DNA from: Paenibacillus sp. FSL R5-0517 | GTDB taxonomy: Bacteria > Bacillota > Bacilli > Paenibacillales > Paenibacillaceae | Length of the DNA stretch: 64,000 bases | Direction: 5' to 3' | Assembly: GCF_037974355.1 (NCBI RefSeq) | Contig: NZ_CP150235.1 | Location: 1,302,001-1,366,000, forward strand | Shown here: positions 17,265 to 26,949 of the stretch, piece by piece | Layout of the letters: every line of letters starts with the position of its first letter | How positions within the stretch are numbered: position 1 is the first letter of the stretch | Notes under the pieces: model-generated | The model's database searches: none | What the model was told of the DNA's origin: nothing | Seen by the model: only the letters and a program-made list of their open reading frames with translations | Translations under genes and position numbers: made by a program

Positions 17265-18188
17265 TTATCGAAACATATTCTTAACGACCATCCAGAGATT
17301 AGCCGGTTTTTCGGCCAAACGGCGCGTATAGTACGGATACCACATGGTGCCGTAAGGAACGTAACAGCGAATACGATAGCCTTCTTTGGCGAGACGTTCC
17401 TGTTCGCTCATGCGCAGTCCATATAACATCTGAAATTCAAAGGCATCTGGCGAAATTCCACGGTCTTTAGCATATTGTTTTGTCCAGTTGATGATGTGAT
17501 CATCATGCGAGGCCACCGCAGTGTATACACCCTGATCGAGGTGATTACGAATCATCGTTTTGAATTGATGAATGACTTCAGCGGTATTTTGATAGGCGAC
17601 TGATCCGGGTTCTTTGTATGCACCTTTAACGAGCCGGAGCCGGATGCCTTCCCGAATCATATCACGCGTATCTTCTTCGGTGCGATGCAGGTAGGCTTGC
17701 AAGACTGTGCCCGTATTGTGCAGTCCTTCCGAGTGCAGTCTTCGAACAATATCCAGCGTTGCTTGAGTGAATGGACTATCCTCCATATCAATTCGGACAA
17801 ATAGATCATGCAATTTGGCTTGTGCGGCAACGGCACGGATATTTCGATAGCCCTCTTCCGGGTCCAGTGCGAGGCCCATCTGGGTTGGTTTCAGTGAGAC
17901 GTTGGAGTCTACACCTTCACGTGCGATGCCTTCTACCAGTCGTATATACTCATCCCTGTATAATGCTGCTTCGCTCAGGCGGGTGATACCTTCGCCCAGA
18001 TGATCGAGGGTAGCCATAATGCCTTTATTATTGAGTATGCGAATCTCTTCGAGAGCTTCTTCCAAGGTGTTTCCTGCAATAAACTTCCCTGCAAGCTTCT
18101 TGCCATATTTGATGGACAGGTTCTCTACCGCTTTGTTGCCTGCCACGGTCAATAAGGTCTTGCGATATATTTCCGTTCCTACACTCAT
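17265..18188 (-). CDS. putB: Proline dehydrogenase
   Basis: 307 residues of the monofunctional FAD-dependent proline dehydrogenase family, oxidising proline to pyrroline-5-carboxylate. Family segments: SLKPTQMGLALDPE, RIDMEDSPFTQATLD, RLVKGAYKEP, AVASHDDHII and FQMLYGLRM, with the C-terminal RIRCYVPYGTMWYPYYTRRL. Start ATG 18188 follows AAGGAGG at good spacing; the listed frame can extend seven codons. A -24/-12 sigma-54 promoter lies upstream on the same strand at 18266-18281. It is divergent from P5C dehydrogenase, the next enzyme of the pathway. Confidence 0.93.
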   Translation of the reverse strand: MSVGTEIYRKTLLTVAGNKAVENLSIKYGKKLAGKFIAGNTLEEALEEIRILNNKGIMATLDHLGEGITRLSEAALYRDEYIRLVEGIAREGVDSNVSLKPTQMGLALDPEEGYRNIRAVAAQAKLHDLFVRIDMEDSPFTQATLDIVRRLHSEGLHNTGTVLQAYLHRTEEDTRDMIREGIRLRLVKGAYKEPGSVAYQNTAEVIHQFKTMIRNHLDQGVYTAVASHDDHIINWTKQYAKDRGISPDAFEFQMLYGLRMSEQERLAKEGYRIRCYVPYGTMWYPYYTRRLAEKPANLWMVVKNMFR

Positions 18189-18265
18189 TTTCGTTTCCTC
18201 CTTCAGCATTGTGCATCATTCGATTCAGGCTCGGTGGAATCATGCTTTTTTTATCCCTTAATAGA

Positions 18266-18281
18266 AGCAAGAAGCATGCCA
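18266..18281 (-). promoter_or_regulatory. Sigma-54 (-24/-12) promoter of proline dehydrogenase
   Basis: On the minus strand TGGCATGCTTCTTGCT matches TGGCAC-N5-TTGCT with exactly 10 nt between the GG and GC dinucleotides. It sits about 80 nt from the ATG at 18188. The linked genes for an enhancer-binding protein and SigL support it. Confidence 0.8.
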
Positions 18282-18348
18282 GATTTGGCGAGGCTCTCCT
18301 ATTTTTTATGAAAATTTAATAAGAAAAATATTTCAGGTCCAACCGGAG

Positions 18349-18366
18349 TTGGCACGGATTTTGCTA
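18349..18366 (+). promoter_or_regulatory. Sigma-54 (-24/-12) promoter of P5C dehydrogenase
   Basis: TTGGCACGGATTTTGCTA carries GG and GC separated by 10 nt, a near-consensus SigL promoter about 80 nt upstream of the ATG at 18448. It is divergent from the other -24/-12 promoter, about 70 bp away. Confidence 0.85.
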
Positions 18367-18447
18367 CATATATTTAGTGAAGAGTAACATGCAAAATAAT
18401 TCAGGCGAGCAGCCAGTGAACCCCACATCCTGAAGGAGGAATCATTG

Positions 18448-19995
18448 ATGAATATCCCTTTTGTTAACGAACCATTCACACCCTTTGCGGTCCAGGCGAA
18501 CCAGGAAGCATTTGAAGACGCACTTCGTCGGGTAGAAGCTGAACTTGGGCAGGAATACCCGATTATTATTGGTGGGCAAAAAATAACAAGCAGCCGCACG
18601 TTAACGTCCGTGAACCCCGCGGCCAAGAATCAAGTCGTCGGAACGATCCATCAGGCAGATCAGGAATTGGCCGAAAAGGCCATTCAGACAGCAGCGGAGA
18701 CATTCCACACCTGGAAACATACCGATCCGAATGAACGGGCTCGATATCTATACAAAGCAGCTGCCATTATGCGCCGTCGCAAGCATGAATTCTCCGCATG
18801 GATGGTCTATGAAGCCGGCAAAACCTGGCCTGAAGCCGATGCGGATACAGCGGAAGCCATTGATTTTATGGAATTCTATGCACGGGATATGCAGCGACTA
18901 AGTGAACCCCAGCCCCTCGTGCGAATTGCAGGGGAAGATAATGAACTGAGTTATATACCGCTGGGCGTTGGTATTGTTATTCCACCTTGGAACTTCCCGC
19001 TGGCGATTATGGCAGGCATGACCTCTGCTGCACTGGTCTCTGGCAACACGGTGGTATTAAAGCCTGCCAGCACAACTCCGGTAATTGCCGCGAAATTTAT
19101 GGAACTGCTCGCAGAAGTTGGCCTGCCGGATGGCGTCGTGAACTTTTTACCAGGACCAGGCAGTGAAGTGGGCGATTATCTCGTGGATCATGCGCTCACT
19201 CGGTTTATCAGTTTCACCGGTTCCAGAGATGTAGGACTGCGAATTAATGAACGTGCAGCACGTACAGCGCCAGGCCAGAAATGGATCAAACGGGTCATTG
19301 CAGAGATGGGTGGCAAGGATTCCATTGTTGTAGACAGTGACAGTGATCTGGAGCTTGCGGCAGAGTCCATTACCGCTTCGGCATTTGGTTTCTCCGGGCA
19401 GAAATGTTCGGCGTGTTCCCGAGCGATTATTCATAAGGATGTATATGATGAAGTGTTGCAAAAAGTGATTGAACGGACACAGAAACTGACGATGGGCAGT
19501 CCACTTGAAGTTGGCAGTCAGGTTGGACCGGTTATCGATGACAAGGCATATGCGAAGATCACGGAGTATATTGAGATTGGCAAGGGAGAGGGGCGTCTTG
19601 TGCACGGTGGCGGTACAGGGAATGTTGAAGGTTATTTCATTGAACCAACCATCATTGCCGATGTGGACCCCCACGCCCGGATTGCTCAGGATGAGATTTT
19701 TGGACCCGTGCTTGCATTCATCAAAGCCGAATCTTTCCAGGACGCATTGGATATCGCCAATAATACCGACTATGGACTGACCGGCGCGGTGATCTCGCGT
19801 AATCGTGAACATCTGGAACAGGCAAGACGCGAGTACTTCGCGGGTAATCTGTATTTCAACCGGAAATGTACCGGAGCACTGGTGGGCACGCATCCATTTG
19901 GCGGATTTAACATGTCAGGCACGGATTCCAAGGCAGGTGGAAGAGACTATCTGCTGCTGTTTACACAGGCGAAGCTGGTATCGGAGAAATACTAG
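18448..19995 (+). CDS. rocA: 1-pyrroline-5-carboxylate dehydrogenase
   Basis: 515 residues of the aldehyde dehydrogenase superfamily, oxidising glutamate semialdehyde/P5C to glutamate with NAD. Catalytic residues are visible: the nucleophile in [14 protein letters not shown] and the general base in [12 protein letters not shown]; cofactor-binding segments are PPWNFPLAI and FTGSRDVG. Length and N-terminus match the Bacillus RocA/PutC group. The ATG at 18448 is preferred to the TTG one codon earlier because AAGGAGGA is then at normal spacing. Driven by the sigma-54 promoter at 18349-18366. Confidence 0.95.
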   Translation: MNIPFVNEPFTPFAVQANQEAFEDALRRVEAELGQEYPIIIGGQKITSSRTLTSVNPAAKNQVVGTIHQADQELAEKAIQTAAETFHTWKHTDPNERARYLYKAAAIMRRRKHEFSAWMVYEAGKTWPEADADTAEAIDFMEFYARDMQRLSEPQPLVRIAGEDNELSYIPLGVGIVIPPWNFPLAIMAGMTSAALVSGNTVVLKPASTTPVIAAKFMELLAEVGLPDGVVNFLPGPGSEVGDYLVDHALTRFISFTGSRDVGLRINERAARTAPGQKWIKRVIAEMGGKDSIVVDSDSDLELAAESITASAFGFSGQKCSACSRAIIHKDVYDEVLQKVIERTQKLTMGSPLEVGSQVGPVIDDKAYAKITEYIEIGKGEGRLVHGGGTGNVEGYFIEPTIIADVDPHARIAQDEIFGPVLAFIKAESFQDALDIANNTDYGLTGAVISRNREHLEQARREYFAGNLYFNRKCTGALVGTHPFGGFNMSGTDSKAGGRDYLLLFTQAKLVSEKY

Positions 19996-20124
19996 ACAGG
20001 AACTCATAATCGGACGGAATTCCTCTTACAATCGCGTGAATAGTATGCTATTATCCCTGCAAATCCTTTTGTTCGTATAAAAAACAAGCGCTTATTACTC
20101 AGCTAGGCATAAGGAGGGAAACGG

Positions 20125-21429
20125 ATGTTAGGTGTTCAGTTGGTGCAGGAACAACGTATTCGGCTGTCCATCACGCCGGAGATGAAACAATCCTTTCATT
20201 TGCTAACCATGTCCGGACAGGATCTGAATCGTTACTTGCTGGATGCGGCAGAGGAAAATCCAGTTCTTGAACTGGAAGAACAAGCTGGGCCCCTTGCCCG
20301 AATTCCACGGCGATTGAATCAGCGCAGGTATGATTCCTACGATCCGCTGCTTCAGGTCAGAGGTGCCGAGTCTACATTGGAACAATTGCTGATTGCGCAA
20401 ATTCGAGTGATGACAATTCCAGCCGAATTGGAAAAAACGGCAGTATATTTGGCAGGATGCGTCAATGATGATGGTTATCTGACCGTTGAACTGGCAGAGG
20501 TGCAGGCAGCGCTTGAGCAACCGATGAGCAAAATTGCAGCGGGACTAGAGCTGCTCCAATCGCTGGACCCTGCTGGTGTAGGAGCGCGGAATTTGCAGGA
20601 ATGTCTGTTGCTCCAGATTAGACGTGATTCATCGGCTGCGCTGTATGCGGAGCGGATGGTGGAAGCGGGATTGGAAGCACTGGTTCCTTTTCACCCAGGT
20701 AGAACAGGGAGTCGATTAGGTATGACTTCACGGGAAGCTCAGGTTGCCTACGACTATATTACACGTCTCGACCCCAAGCCCTGCCGATCCATCGGATGTA
20801 CGGAACGACCACATTACATTATTCCAGATGCCATTGTAGGGTTGCGTAACGGTGAGGCCCATTTTAGCCTACATGTGTCAGGTAACCCTCGTGTATCGAT
20901 GAATGAAGCGTGCATCCGCTGGATCAGGGAAGCGGCGCCAGATGAAATCTGGGCTCACCGCGCCGCAGAAGCGAGGGCGATCATTCGGAGTGTACACCTG
21001 CGGCGCAGGACTTTAGTGCGTGTGCTGGCGGCCGTGATGGAAGAGCAAAAGGACTTTTTGGTCAAAGGCCCATCCGCGTTAAAACCGCTTAATCTGGCTA
21101 TTATTGCAGAGAAGATTGGCATGCATGAATCAACGGTAAGTCGTGCCGTCAGTGGTAAGTACATTCACACGCCATATGGTGTATATGAACTCAGGGCTTT
21201 TTTTGCCTCGGGAATCCGTACAGCGTCAGGGAATAAAACATCAGCATCAGTAGTGAAACGAAGATTAAAAGAAATCATTCGTACGGAACAGACACAGCGG
21301 CCATACTCGGATAGTCACTTGACTACACTGCTTGCCGAAGAGGGGATTGTCATCTCCCGCAGAACGGTTTCCAAGTACAGGGAGGAACTTCAGATTCTTC
21401 CTTCCCTTGAGCGTAAACGATGGGCTTAA
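20125..21429 (+). CDS. sigL: RNA polymerase sigma-54 factor
   Basis: 434 residues. The N-terminal glutamine-rich activator-interacting region starts VQLVQEQRIRLSITPEMKQS, the core-binding region is central, and the C-terminal RpoN box reads SRRTVSKYREELQ near residue 415, with a helix-turn-helix (EKIGMHESTVSRAVSGKYI) before it. Start ATG 20125 follows AAGGAGGGAAACGG. It directly follows P5C dehydrogenase, 129 bp downstream with no clear terminator between, so it may be partly co-transcribed with a gene it controls. Confidence 0.95.
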   Translation: MLGVQLVQEQRIRLSITPEMKQSFHLLTMSGQDLNRYLLDAAEENPVLELEEQAGPLARIPRRLNQRRYDSYDPLLQVRGAESTLEQLLIAQIRVMTIPAELEKTAVYLAGCVNDDGYLTVELAEVQAALEQPMSKIAAGLELLQSLDPAGVGARNLQECLLLQIRRDSSAALYAERMVEAGLEALVPFHPGRTGSRLGMTSREAQVAYDYITRLDPKPCRSIGCTERPHYIIPDAIVGLRNGEAHFSLHVSGNPRVSMNEACIRWIREAAPDEIWAHRAAEARAIIRSVHLRRRTLVRVLAAVMEEQKDFLVKGPSALKPLNLAIIAEKIGMHESTVSRAVSGKYIHTPYGVYELRAFFASGIRTASGNKTSASVVKRRLKEIIRTEQTQRPYSDSHLTTLLAEEGIVISRRTVSKYREELQILPSLERKRWA

Positions 21430-21467
21430 CCAAATAGCTGGTGTCTGTCTTACCATCTCTGAACAAA

Positions 21468-21512
21468 CAATAACCCCCGCGAACCGGATGAACGGTCTGC
21501 GGGGGTTATTGT
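21468..21512. terminator. Bidirectional terminator between sigL and aspartase
   Basis: AATAACCCCCGC pairs with GCGGGGGTTATT across a short loop. It can serve both convergent genes. Confidence 0.8.
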
Positions 21513-21556
21513 TGCATGATTGGTGTATCGGTTCCTGCGTTAGATTTCCAGAGTTC

Positions 21557-22990
21557 CTACAAGCGTTCCATATTGCGCAGGAAATGTTCCCCGGCAATTC
21601 CTGGCGTGGTCATCTGCTCCGGATGAAGAATCTCTTCCAGTTCTTCCGGAGTCAGCAGTCCGCGTTCCAGAATGATCTCTTGCAAGGTAAGTCCAGTTTT
21701 GAGCGCTTCCTTCACAATGGAAGCCGCCACATTATAACCTAAGTGTGGGTTCAGCGCCGTAACCACACTGAAACTTTGTTTCATGATTAATTCGCAGCGC
21801 TCACGGTTAGCATCCATCTCTTCAACCGCATAACGTGTGAACACATCAATCCCGTTATTCATGATTTTCAGTGATTGCAGCAAGTTAAACGCAATGACCG
21901 GGCCCATGACATTCAGCTCGAATTGACCAGCTTCACACGCCATGCAGATGGTATGGTCATTCCCCATCACCTGGAAGGATACCTGGTTAATCACTTCTGC
22001 CATTACCGGATTGACTTTGCCCGGCATAATGGACGACCCTGGCTGACGCGGTGGCAGGAGTAGTTCATTGAATCCTGCACGCGGACCTGAGGCCATCATG
22101 CGAATGTCGTTACAGATCTTGGACAGACTGACTGCACATACCTTCAGTGCCGCCGAAAGTTCCAGATAGGCATCCGTGTTCTGTGTCGCATCCACGAGAT
22201 CCTCAGCTGTTTGTAGGGGCAGTCCGGTAACATCAGATAGGTGTTCCGTAACCTTAACGATGTATTCAGGTTTCGCATTAAGCCCTGTACCTACGGCAGT
22301 TGCACCCATGTTAATCGTAAGCAATCGGCGATTGGCGAATTCCAGACGCTCGATATCCCTGCCGATGACACGGGCATAAGCTCCGAATTCTTGTCCAAGG
22401 CGAATAGGCACGGCATCCTGAAGATGGGTACGGCCTACTTTGACCACATCGTTGAACTCTTCTTCTTTTTTATGGAACGCTTCCTGCAGTCTCTTCATGG
22501 TAGCGAGTAACGTCTCGGACAGTTGATATGCCGCAATACGCAGTGCTGTAGGTACCACGTCATTGGTGGACTGGGACATGTTAACATGGTTGTTCGGATT
22601 GCAGTGGAAGTAGTCTCCCTTGCTTTTGGTTAAAAGTTCCAGTCCGCGGTTGGCCAAAATTTCGTTCATATTCATATTCATGGAGGTGCCTGCACCGCCC
22701 TGAATGGAGTCTACAATAAAATGATCCAGATGATGGCCTTTCATCATTTCTTCAGCTGCCATGACAATCACTTCGCCGATTTTGCTTGGTAGCATTTTCA
22801 GTTCCATATTCGTAATTGCCGCTGCTTTTTTCACCGCAGCCAGAGCTGTGATCAGCTCCCGGTGTACCGGAACGCCGGTAATCGGGAAGTTCTCCACGGC
22901 CCGCACCGTCTGAATGCCGTAATAGGCATAAGCCGGAATTTCTTTTTCACCGATAAAATCTTTCTCCGTCCTTGTGGACATAGTAGACAT
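21557..22990 (-). CDS. aspA: Aspartate ammonia-lyase (aspartase)
   Basis: 477 residues of the fumarase/aspartase superfamily, converting aspartate to fumarate and ammonia. The superfamily signature GSSIMPGKVNPV is present, with aspartase-type segments IQGGAGTSMNMNMNE, QSTNDVVPTA and GRTHLQDAVP. The start at ATG 22990 has GGAGG at eight-nt spacing; the frame extends seven codons upstream. It continues the amino-acid-catabolism theme of the region. Confidence 0.95.
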   Translation of the reverse strand: MSTMSTRTEKDFIGEKEIPAYAYYGIQTVRAVENFPITGVPVHRELITALAAVKKAAAITNMELKMLPSKIGEVIVMAAEEMMKGHHLDHFIVDSIQGGAGTSMNMNMNEILANRGLELLTKSKGDYFHCNPNNHVNMSQSTNDVVPTALRIAAYQLSETLLATMKRLQEAFHKKEEEFNDVVKVGRTHLQDAVPIRLGQEFGAYARVIGRDIERLEFANRRLLTINMGATAVGTGLNAKPEYIVKVTEHLSDVTGLPLQTAEDLVDATQNTDAYLELSAALKVCAVSLSKICNDIRMMASGPRAGFNELLLPPRQPGSSIMPGKVNPVMAEVINQVSFQVMGNDHTICMACEAGQFELNVMGPVIAFNLLQSLKIMNNGIDVFTRYAVEEMDANRERCELIMKQSFSVVTALNPHLGYNVAASIVKEALKTGLTLQEIILERGLLTPEELEEILHPEQMTTPGIAGEHFLRNMERL

Positions 22991-23156
22991 TTCGTTCGCC
23001 TCCAGTGGCATCCAATAAATAGGTCAGCTCCGGCAATGCCGAAGCGCACTCAGTATATCATTTAAGCAAAATGGATGCCAATCTAAATCATTTAGCCTCT
23101 TGTGCCGATAATAAATAAAATTAAAGATGTTAAATGGAATATTATTCAATTTTATG

Positions 23157-23206
23157 AGAAAAGGAGGGCGGCTAAGCTTGTCTTATATATTATGCGCTTC
23201 ATGATA
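23157..23206 (+). other. Orphan Shine-Dalgarno-like site with very short ORF
   Basis: AAAGGAGGGCGG is followed by TTG and only eight codons (MSYILCAS) before a stop. It lies in the 333-bp gap between aspA and the chemoreceptor gene. It may be a remnant or chance. Confidence 0.2.
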
Positions 23207-23252
23207 GAGAAGTCATGCATAAACGGTAAATATGGGGCGGATAGAACGTTTT

Positions 23253-23296
23253 CAGTGATGTATATCACATGAAATTTGGTACATGATTGGTAAAAT
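23253..23296 (+). promoter_or_regulatory. Candidate Crp/Fnr-type box and -10 of the chemoreceptor gene
   Basis: AGTGA-N6-TCACA, containing the perfect palindrome GTGAT-GTAT-ATCAC (23255-23268), fits the Crp/Fnr consensus except for the first base. TAAAAT at 23291-23296 is a plausible -10. The predicted start near 23303 puts the palindrome centre at -41.5, the classical class II activator position. Confidence 0.5.
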
Positions 23297-23323
23297 AGGA
23301 AAAAAGGACTACGGGGTGTAAAC

Positions 23324-24601
23324 ATGAAATGGACTTTAGGCGCAAAGACAGTCGCAGGTTTGGTACTAATCTCAATTATTACGTACGGAACTAGCGGCTT
23401 TTTTATATTTTTTGTCAAAGACTGGGTTACGTTAGATATTCCGAATTGGGTATACATATCGATTATCCTGATCATGGGGGTATGTTGGAACGGAATTCTC
23501 GGGTGGTTTGCCTCTCGCTGGCTGACTCGTCCGATTGTTCATCTGTCTCGTGCGGCGCAACAGGTCTCATCTGGTGACCTGACAACGGAGATTCCGCAGC
23601 GGCGTACACAGGATGAACTTACTGTATTATATGATGCTTTTCGTGTAATGGTCTCTAATCTCAGAAGTATTGTGAACGATATTTCGGACAGTACACGAAC
23701 TACATCACAGAATGCGCAGTCGCTTAGTGAAGCGATTACCCAAGCTGCGGAGCAGATCGAGATGATGTCAGAAGCGGTGGATCATATTGCGGTAGGTGTA
23801 GAAGAGCAGAAGGTTACTTCCCATCAATCCCTGATCACGGCGGATGAGATGCTGAACGATTTCCAGCGTATGCATAGCCAGTCCATGGACATGACAGAGA
23901 TGTCCGGTCAGATGGAGCGATCGGTGGATCATACGAAACAGACATTCTCATCGCTGATGAAGGGCATGGACGAGCTGGCTGAGTCGCACAATCGTTCCCG
24001 CGACATTATGCTACTATTGGAGAAGGAAGCCTCTGATATCGAGGTAATTACCCAGTCTGTCAAAAATATTGCTGAGGAAACAGGATTACTTGCCTTGAAT
24101 GCTTCCATTGAGGCTGCACGAGCTGGCGAAGAAGGATCTGGTTTTGCAGTCGTGGCGCAGCAGATTCGTAAGCTGGCAGACGAGAGTAAGGAATCGGTCC
24201 ATCGGATTAATGAGCTAATTAGTCGTGTGCAGCAGCGAATCAGGGAGACAGCACAACTGTCTCATGAGCAGCATGGTCTTGTGGTTAATGAATCGGAGCG
24301 GACCATCTCTGTGGATCAGACGTTGCATGAACTGACAGGCACGGTGGAAGTATTTATGAAGGGCGCGCATGATATCGGTTCCAAGATCGCAGAACAGACT
24401 GGCCGCGTGGAGCAAACGCATGGTCATGTGAAGAAGATCCAGGGGAAAGCCGGATCGTTCTCGGATGAGGCGAGACGAATCATGGATGCCGCACACGAAG
24501 AGACAGCCATCATGGAGGAGATTTCTTCCTCGGCTGAAGAACTGAGACAATTAACCGATCGGTTATTGGACAAAACCAAAGCATTCCGGATGCAGCCTTA
24601 A
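23324..24601 (+). CDS. Methyl-accepting chemotaxis protein with minimal sensor region
   Basis: 425 residues. Two membrane segments lie near residues 9-28 and 42-62 with only a short loop between, followed by a HAMP domain ([20 protein letters not shown]) and a methyl-accepting signalling domain. The kinase-contact tip reads [19 protein letters not shown]. The absence of an extracellular ligand domain suggests sensing through the membrane, a partner protein or the cytoplasm. Start ATG follows GGGGTG. A Crp/Fnr-like box at position -41.5 hints at control by oxygen or energy status. Confidence 0.88.
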   Translation: MKWTLGAKTVAGLVLISIITYGTSGFFIFFVKDWVTLDIPNWVYISIILIMGVCWNGILGWFASRWLTRPIVHLSRAAQQVSSGDLTTEIPQRRTQDELTVLYDAFRVMVSNLRSIVNDISDSTRTTSQNAQSLSEAITQAAEQIEMMSEAVDHIAVGVEEQKVTSHQSLITADEMLNDFQRMHSQSMDMTEMSGQMERSVDHTKQTFSSLMKGMDELAESHNRSRDIMLLLEKEASDIEVITQSVKNIAEETGLLALNASIEAARAGEEGSGFAVVAQQIRKLADESKESVHRINELISRVQQRIRETAQLSHEQHGLVVNESERTISVDQTLHELTGTVEVFMKGAHDIGSKIAEQTGRVEQTHGHVKKIQGKAGSFSDEARRIMDAAHEETAIMEEISSSAEELRQLTDRLLDKTKAFRMQP

Positions 24602-24799
24602 GCTGTGTTCGGGATTTTTTTTGCTTTTTGAGAACAGTTTTGGCATAATAATTTGCTTATTCTGGTTAAAGCCGAACGTTCTTTCGTGAAAACAGAAATT
24701 TGTAAAGATTATTTTATGAAAGATTAACAAATTCGCAACTTGCGGGCGATAAATGAAGATATAATAGGATTATCACAACAGATAAAGGAGCCCAGTATA

Positions 24800-25645
24800 T
24801 TGAAAACTTGGACAGGTATCCTGCTGATGATTATTTTGGCGGTAGCTACGATTAGTACAACTTCGGCTGCCAGAACCATGAATGAATCGCAAAAACAGCT
24901 TAATATAGATGATCAATCCAGCCAGACCGCAGCGGTCGAGGCTTCCAATATAGATAAATTGCATGACACAGCGAAGACAACACAGGAATCAACCCCGGTG
25001 AAAGAGGAATACGTTTCGGTAGCTCCAGAGAATGAGAATGTCAGATTATACCCTATGAAAGTTGAGGGTTCGGGATATATATATAACGGAATGATTTTGG
25101 AAGTGGACGGCAAGACAAGAGAATTTAGTGATTGGCAAGGAGAAGGCGGGTCTTACAAACCCGAAGTGCACGAGCTGGATCTGAATGGAGACGGACAGAA
25201 TGAGATCGTTGTTCTGTACACGGAAGGGCATGGAACAGGTATTTATTTGGGACAAGCACGTATCATTAATCCGGTAACGCTCGAAGAGATGAAGATGCAA
25301 TCTCTGGATGAGATTACGAAACAGCATGTGAAGTCAAAAGTTACGGTTAGATCAGAACAAGTGGATGTGGATGTCGCCGTTGATGGTGTTCAAGCAGAAC
25401 CTTTACGGATCGAGGAAGATACGAGTGGCGGCGTTTATAACAAAGAGTTGGGATTCGGTGGAGTAACCTATTACAGTGTGGAGGATGGCCGACTTGTCGT
25501 ATCCGCAGCAGGATCTTATGGTGCGGCTTTATATGCGGGTGATCTGACATTCGCTTACGCCTATCAAGATGGTGAGTGGAAGGCGGTAGATTTGAAATAC
25601 AGCATGGAAGTATATGAAGAAGAATATTATGAATCCTTTGATTGA
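24800..25645 (+). CDS. Secreted protein of unknown function
   Basis: 281 residues, start TTG 24800 after AAAGGAG at nine-nt spacing; the frame runs 20 codons further upstream without a site. A signal peptide is clear: KTWTGILLMIILAVATI, with likely cleavage after STTSAA. The mature part has a low-complexity linker and a segment HELDLNGDGQNEIVVLY, which resembles the calcium-binding-like FG-GAP/VCBS motif of surface proteins. The C-terminus is acidic and tyrosine-rich (MEVYEEEYYES). No family is recognised with confidence. Confidence 0.6.
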   Translation: MKTWTGILLMIILAVATISTTSAARTMNESQKQLNIDDQSSQTAAVEASNIDKLHDTAKTTQESTPVKEEYVSVAPENENVRLYPMKVEGSGYIYNGMILEVDGKTREFSDWQGEGGSYKPEVHELDLNGDGQNEIVVLYTEGHGTGIYLGQARIINPVTLEEMKMQSLDEITKQHVKSKVTVRSEQVDVDVAVDGVQAEPLRIEEDTSGGVYNKELGFGGVTYYSVEDGRLVVSAAGSYGAALYAGDLTFAYAYQDGEWKAVDLKYSMEVYEEEYYESFD

Positions 25646-25761
25646 TAACATCGTGTTGATAACGTAGTGCAGCGGGAATTTGGAAGTTCTCGAATGTGAA
25701 ATGTATTGAGCGTCTGAACAGAATATCCCTTATCTGCGTTTGCAGACGGTGGGAAACAGGG

Positions 25762-25800
25762 CGAGGCTGAAAAAATTGGGACATACTGCCTCGTTTTTGT
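25762..25800 (+). terminator. Terminator after the secreted protein gene
   Basis: CGAGGC pairs with GCCTCG, followed by TTTTTGT. Confidence 0.6.
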
Positions 25801-25913
25801 GCTGCCTACAGATAGGAACTTTGTACTAAAAATGCAGTAAACAATTGACATTATCACTTTAGTGGTTTAAATGTATAAAGGACAAATCATTTTAACGTTC
25901 AGGAGGGATTTTG

Positions 25914-26621
25914 ATGAAGAAGAAGGTTGTACTAGGTTTGATGGTAGGCACATTAACGCTTGGGATCGGGACGGGTGCGCTCGCAGCAACAGGGTTGGAG
26001 CAGATTAAAGCCTATCTAAACAGCAAGATTACGCTAAAAATGGATGGTGCCACGGTGACAGCCAAAGATGCCAATGGTAAAACGGTGTTGCCTATCACTT
26101 ACAACGGAACAACTTATTTGCCTGTGCGTGCTGTGGGATCATTGCTTGGGACAGAGATCACGTATGACAGTGCAACTTCATCCGTCCTGATTGGCGGAAC
26201 AAATGGATCTGCGCCCGTAACGAGCGGAAAAGTAACGCTGAGTGCACTTGGAACATCCGTACTGGGATCTACCGCTTGGCACACCAAAGATCCTAAGGAT
26301 ACCACATATAAAGGCAAGGATTACAAGGATGTTTATCTGCATAATGATCCTAAGAAACAGGGGGATGATATCCAGATTAATACGGATAAAAAGTACTCTT
26401 CTCTACACTTGGAACTTGCCGCGCTAACAGGAAATCAGGAGATTCATATCTATGATCAGGATCTCGCGACACTCAAAAAGTTCAATATCACTCCAGAAAG
26501 CGGTATGATGAGTCTGGATGTGGATGTTAAAGGTACAGACGCTGTCTATGTAGAGATTGTATCTGAAGATCCGGGTTCGGCTCTGTTTGTACCCCTCACA
26601 ACATCGTATCTGACGAAGTAA
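25914..26621 (+). CDS. Secreted protein with copper-amine-oxidase N-terminal-like domain
   Basis: 235 residues. The signal peptide is VVLGLMVGTLTLGIGTGALA. The domain that follows (KITLKMDGATVTA ... TYLPVRAVGSLLG ... ATSSVLIGG, about residues 37-100) is the copper amine oxidase N-terminal-like stalk domain, very common in secreted Paenibacillus proteins. Residues 110-235 form an unrecognised C-terminal domain with beta character. The ATG at 25914 is chosen over the TTG one codon earlier, with AGGAGGG upstream. Confidence 0.75.
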   Translation: MKKKVVLGLMVGTLTLGIGTGALAATGLEQIKAYLNSKITLKMDGATVTAKDANGKTVLPITYNGTTYLPVRAVGSLLGTEITYDSATSSVLIGGTNGSAPVTSGKVTLSALGTSVLGSTAWHTKDPKDTTYKGKDYKDVYLHNDPKKQGDDIQINTDKKYSSLHLELAALTGNQEIHIYDQDLATLKKFNITPESGMMSLDVDVKGTDAVYVEIVSEDPGSALFVPLTTSYLTK

Positions 26622-26695
26622 AACACAATCTGCAAGTTTGCCACCTTACAGAAGGGGCAAGGCAAGCATACACATAAAAAAACGATGATTCACTA

Positions 26696-26855
26696 GGGCG
26701 TGTCTGAAAACTCCGAAGGACGCAGATTTTGGCGATTTTTCGTTCCAAGCAAGGAGATTTTCCGCAGGCGTGCCGGGGCACGTCAAGGGAAAGTGACGCA
26801 GCAGGGGGCGAAAAGGCGGTAAAAGATGCACTTCAGTGAGTTTTGAGACACGTCC
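26696..26855. mobile_element. 160-bp MITE with TA target duplication
   Basis: Terminal inverted repeats GGGCGTGTCTGAAAACTC (left) and GAGTTTTGAGACACGTCC (right) match at 16 of 18 positions. The element is flanked by TA on both sides (26694-26695 and 26856-26857). It holds no ORF of note, so it is a non-autonomous element. TA duplication and these ends suggest mobilisation by an IS5/IS427- or IS630-type transposase (inference). Confidence 0.75.
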
Positions 26856-26949
26856 TAGGCAATCCCTGAACCGTATCCGGTATTCAGAGTTGCCTGGTGA
26901 ACATCGTTTTTATTTTCGATTCATGCCGGATTGTACAGCTTAAGCGCGA

